Source: SIG575 sp045595725
Lineage (GTDB): Bacteria; Bacillota; Clostridia; Oscillospirales; Acutalibacteraceae
Length of the DNA stretch: 23,210 nucleotides
Direction of reading: 5' to 3'
Assembly: GCA_045595725.1 (NCBI GenBank)
Contig: JAZOAY010000068.1
Location: 1 to 23,210 of the forward strand
This document shows, one piece after another, positions 22,063-23,210 of this stretch. Numbering within the stretch: the stretch's first letter is position 1; every line of letters begins with the position of its first letter. The notes under the pieces were generated by a model. The model was not told the DNA's origin. It saw only the letters and a list, made by a program, of their open reading frames with translations, and did no database searches. The translations under genes and the position numbers were made by a program.

Positions 22063-22998
22063 TCAGTCTGCACCTCCGTCCGTATCGTCGTTATCATTGA
22101 GGTAAACTGAATATTTATTGCTTTCAAGATTTTTATAAATCTCGTCAACGTCAATTTCATTTGTGTGACCTGCTTCTTTTTCTTCACTCATAGTAACCAT
22201 GAATTTGCTCAGGTCTTCAACGCTGTCTTCATCGGGATAATAGGCCTCTGCCGCTTTCTTACGCATACGGCGAAGACGTGATTTATCACCCTGATTGTAT
22301 TTTTTCTCATACTTACGTACAAGAGGGCTTGATGACAGGTCACCGTCTGCAACAACGTTACCTGCATCAAGAGTAATTACACGCTTGTCAAATTGTCTGA
22401 CAAGGTCGTGTTCGTGTGTAACAATAATAACCGTTGTGCCTTTCTCATTAATGTCTTTAAGAAGGTCAATGATTTCGAAAGCCATTGTAGGGTCAATGTT
22501 ACCCGTAGGCTCGTCAGCAATAATAACCTTTGCCTCATTTACGAGCGCTCTTGCCAGTGCAACTCTCTGCTGCTCACCGCCCGAAAGTTCATTGGGGAAG
22601 CATCTTGCTTTGTTTGAAAGTCCCACACGTGTAATAACAAATGGAACTTTCTTTCTGATTTCCGATTCACGGGCACCGATAACTCGCATTGCGAAAGCGA
22701 TATTTTCGTAAACCGTCATGTTTGGAATAAGTCTGAAATCCTGAAAAACGATACCGAGGTCACGTCTGAAATAAGGTATCTCTCTTTTTTTCAGTTCGGT
22801 AAGTGTGTGTCCGTTGACAATTACCGTACCTGTTGTGGGAACTTCTTCTCTCATCAGGATTTTCAGAAAGGTACTTTTACCTGCACCGGATGCACCCACA
22901 ACGAAAACAAATTCACCGTCTTCAATATGAATGTTTACGTCTTTAAGTGCCTGAGTGCCGTTATCATACCTTTTAGAAACGTTGATAAAGTCAATCAT
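22063..22998 (-). CDS. ftsE: Cell-division ABC ATPase FtsE with C-terminal extension
   Basis: This 311-residue ATPase of the FtsEX complex acts on the cytoplasmic face of the membrane. The nucleotide-binding domain is complete: Walker A GASGAGKST (35-43), Q-loop VFQDFRLI, signature LSGGEQQRVALARALV (138-153), Walker B VIIADEPTGNID (158-169) and H-loop His H195. FtsE is normally about 225-230 residues. Here about 80 extra residues follow (about 230-311): first a basic stretch RLRRMRKKAAEAYYP, then an acidic tail with EIDVDEIYKNLESNKYSVYL. The ATG has only a weak AAAGGAT binding site. ftsX starts 2 nt after the stop, and the PucR/CdaR-like gene ends 24 nt upstream on the same strand. Confidence 0.97.
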   Translation of the reverse strand: MIDFINVSKRYDNGTQALKDVNIHIEDGEFVFVVGASGAGKSTFLKILMREEVPTTGTVIVNGHTLTELKKREIPYFRRDLGIVFQDFRLIPNMTVYENIAFAMRVIGARESEIRKKVPFVITRVGLSNKARCFPNELSGGEQQRVALARALVNEAKVIIADEPTGNIDPTMAFEIIDLLKDINEKGTTVIIVTHEHDLVRQFDKRVITLDAGNVVADGDLSSSPLVRKYEKKYNQGDKSRLRRMRKKAAEAYYPDEDSVEDLSKFMVTMSEEKEAGHTNEIDVDEIYKNLESNKYSVYLNDNDDTDGGAD

Positions 22999-23022
22999 CT
23001 TTTTAAAATCCTTTTTTAAAAA

Positions 23023-23160
23023 TCAATATTTTATCGGGTTGGCGTCAAGATATTTTTTGACCATAAGAGCTACTTTGAATACGATTGCATCATCAAATTC
23101 ACGAAGATCAAGACCTGTAAGTTTTTTGATTTTTTCAAGTCTGTAAACAAGAGTATTCCT
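23023..23160 (-). CDS. PucR/CdaR-type regulator, C-terminal helix-turn-helix (truncated by contig end)
   Basis: The last 45 residues of a regulator are visible: RNTLVYRLEKIKKLTGLDLR, then EFDDAIVFKVALMVKKYLDA and a TGA stop at 23023-23025. This is the HTH_30 domain found at the C-terminus of PucR, CdaR and related sugar-diacid or purine-catabolism regulators. In these proteins it is preceded by an (A/V)HRNT motif; here the frame runs into adapter sequence at 23162, so the residues before R are artefactual. Most of the gene, including any sensory domain, is missing. It is upstream of ftsE in the same direction with a 24-nt gap, but whether it regulates that operon cannot be told. Confidence 0.85.
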   Translation of the reverse strand, partial: RNTLVYRLEKIKKLTGLDLREFDDAIVFKVALMVKKYLDANPIKY

Positions 23161-23161
23161 A

Positions 23162-23210
23162 AAGTCGGAGGCCAAGCGGTCTTAGGAAGACAAATTATTG
23201 TGCCAACTCC
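23162..23210. other. Sequencing adapter (DNBSEQ/MGI) left at the contig end
   Basis: The 32 bases 23162-23193 (beginning AAGTCGGAGGCC, ending AGGAAGACAA) match, as I remember it, the standard MGI/BGI read-1 adapter without mismatch. They are followed by exactly 10 bases, ATTATTGTGC (23194-23203), in the index position, then CAACTCC (23204-23210), the start of the next fixed adapter segment. This is library sequence, not genome. It also breaks the reading frame of the terminal gene. Confidence 0.95.

Noticed and set aside
22295..22711. Plus-strand open frame of 138 codons inside ftsE
   Set aside because: It is opposite the ftsE ATP-binding motifs, and its Ser/Thr/Ile-rich product has no family resemblance.
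1..23160. CRISPR arrays, tRNA or rRNA genes, riboswitches, prophage or defence genes
   Set aside because: Both strands were read for spaced direct repeats, cloverleaf or T-box-like leaders and hallmark proteins. None was recognised.
23161..23210. Extension of the PucR-like reading frame to the window edge
   Set aside because: The bases are adapter sequence, so the residues they would encode are not real.

Overview
The window looks like a 23-kb piece of a low-GC, endospore-forming member of the Bacillota, class Clostridia, probably a gut or metagenome-assembled relative of the Oscillospirales/Ruminococcaceae. The evidence is the spore genes spoVAC and spoVAD, strong AGGAGG-type ribosome binding sites, A+T-rich spacers, tetramer-type cytidine deaminase, and an ftsE-ftsX-murein hydrolase run. 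The taxonomy is inferred from gene content only. The last 49 bases are not genomic: they match a DNBSEQ/MGI library adapter with a 10-nt index, so the real contig ends near 23160.

Layout. 1-497: 3' end of rpoC on the plus strand and its terminator. 532-9135: minus-strand genes. These are a YdcF-like membrane protein; a tight run cdd-pdp-(LRR/transglutaminase-like surface protein)-(NSS amino-acid symporter) ending in a terminator; a two-gene unit of a PHP-domain protein and an unrecognised helical protein; and an Lrp/AsnC regulator overlapping a class I aminotransferase. 9151-9421: a non-coding, MITE-like element with 18-bp perfect terminal inverted repeats between flanking TA dinucleotides. 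It sits exactly between the lrp-like ribosome binding site and the sufB-like stop codon. 9422-12793: a minimal SUF pair (SufC ATPase and one SufB/D scaffold) downstream of a membrane-anchored oligopeptide-binding-type protein.

12974-19804: spoVAC and spoVAD stand on the plus strand, about 4 kb apart. Between them lie minus-strand genes: a PH-like membrane protein, a DMP19-like protein, an MFS transporter and a family 4 glycosyltransferase. spoVAD is followed 2 nt later by a possible 50-residue, six-cysteine membrane peptide, then by a CE15-type alpha/beta hydrolase with a perfect sigma-A promoter. 19864-23160: the division/cell-wall operon on the minus strand, (PucR/CdaR-like regulator, truncated)-ftsE-ftsX-M23 peptidase. 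FtsEX would drive the coiled-coil M23 hydrolase across the membrane.

Four sigma-A promoters with 17-nt spacers can be read clearly (7446-7474, 14345-14373, 17395-17423, 18669-18697). Most of the window is ordinary core and metabolic sequence. The most unusual items are the MITE-like element, two enzymes whose recognisable catalytic positions are substituted (PHP protein, transglutaminase-like protein), the split spoVA genes with the small Cys-rich ORF, the minimal SUF pair, the C-terminal extension on FtsE, and the adapter at the contig end. No CRISPR array, tRNA, rRNA, integrase or transposase was seen. No gene-free stretch exceeds 300 bases; the longest, 9136-9421, is the MITE-like element.
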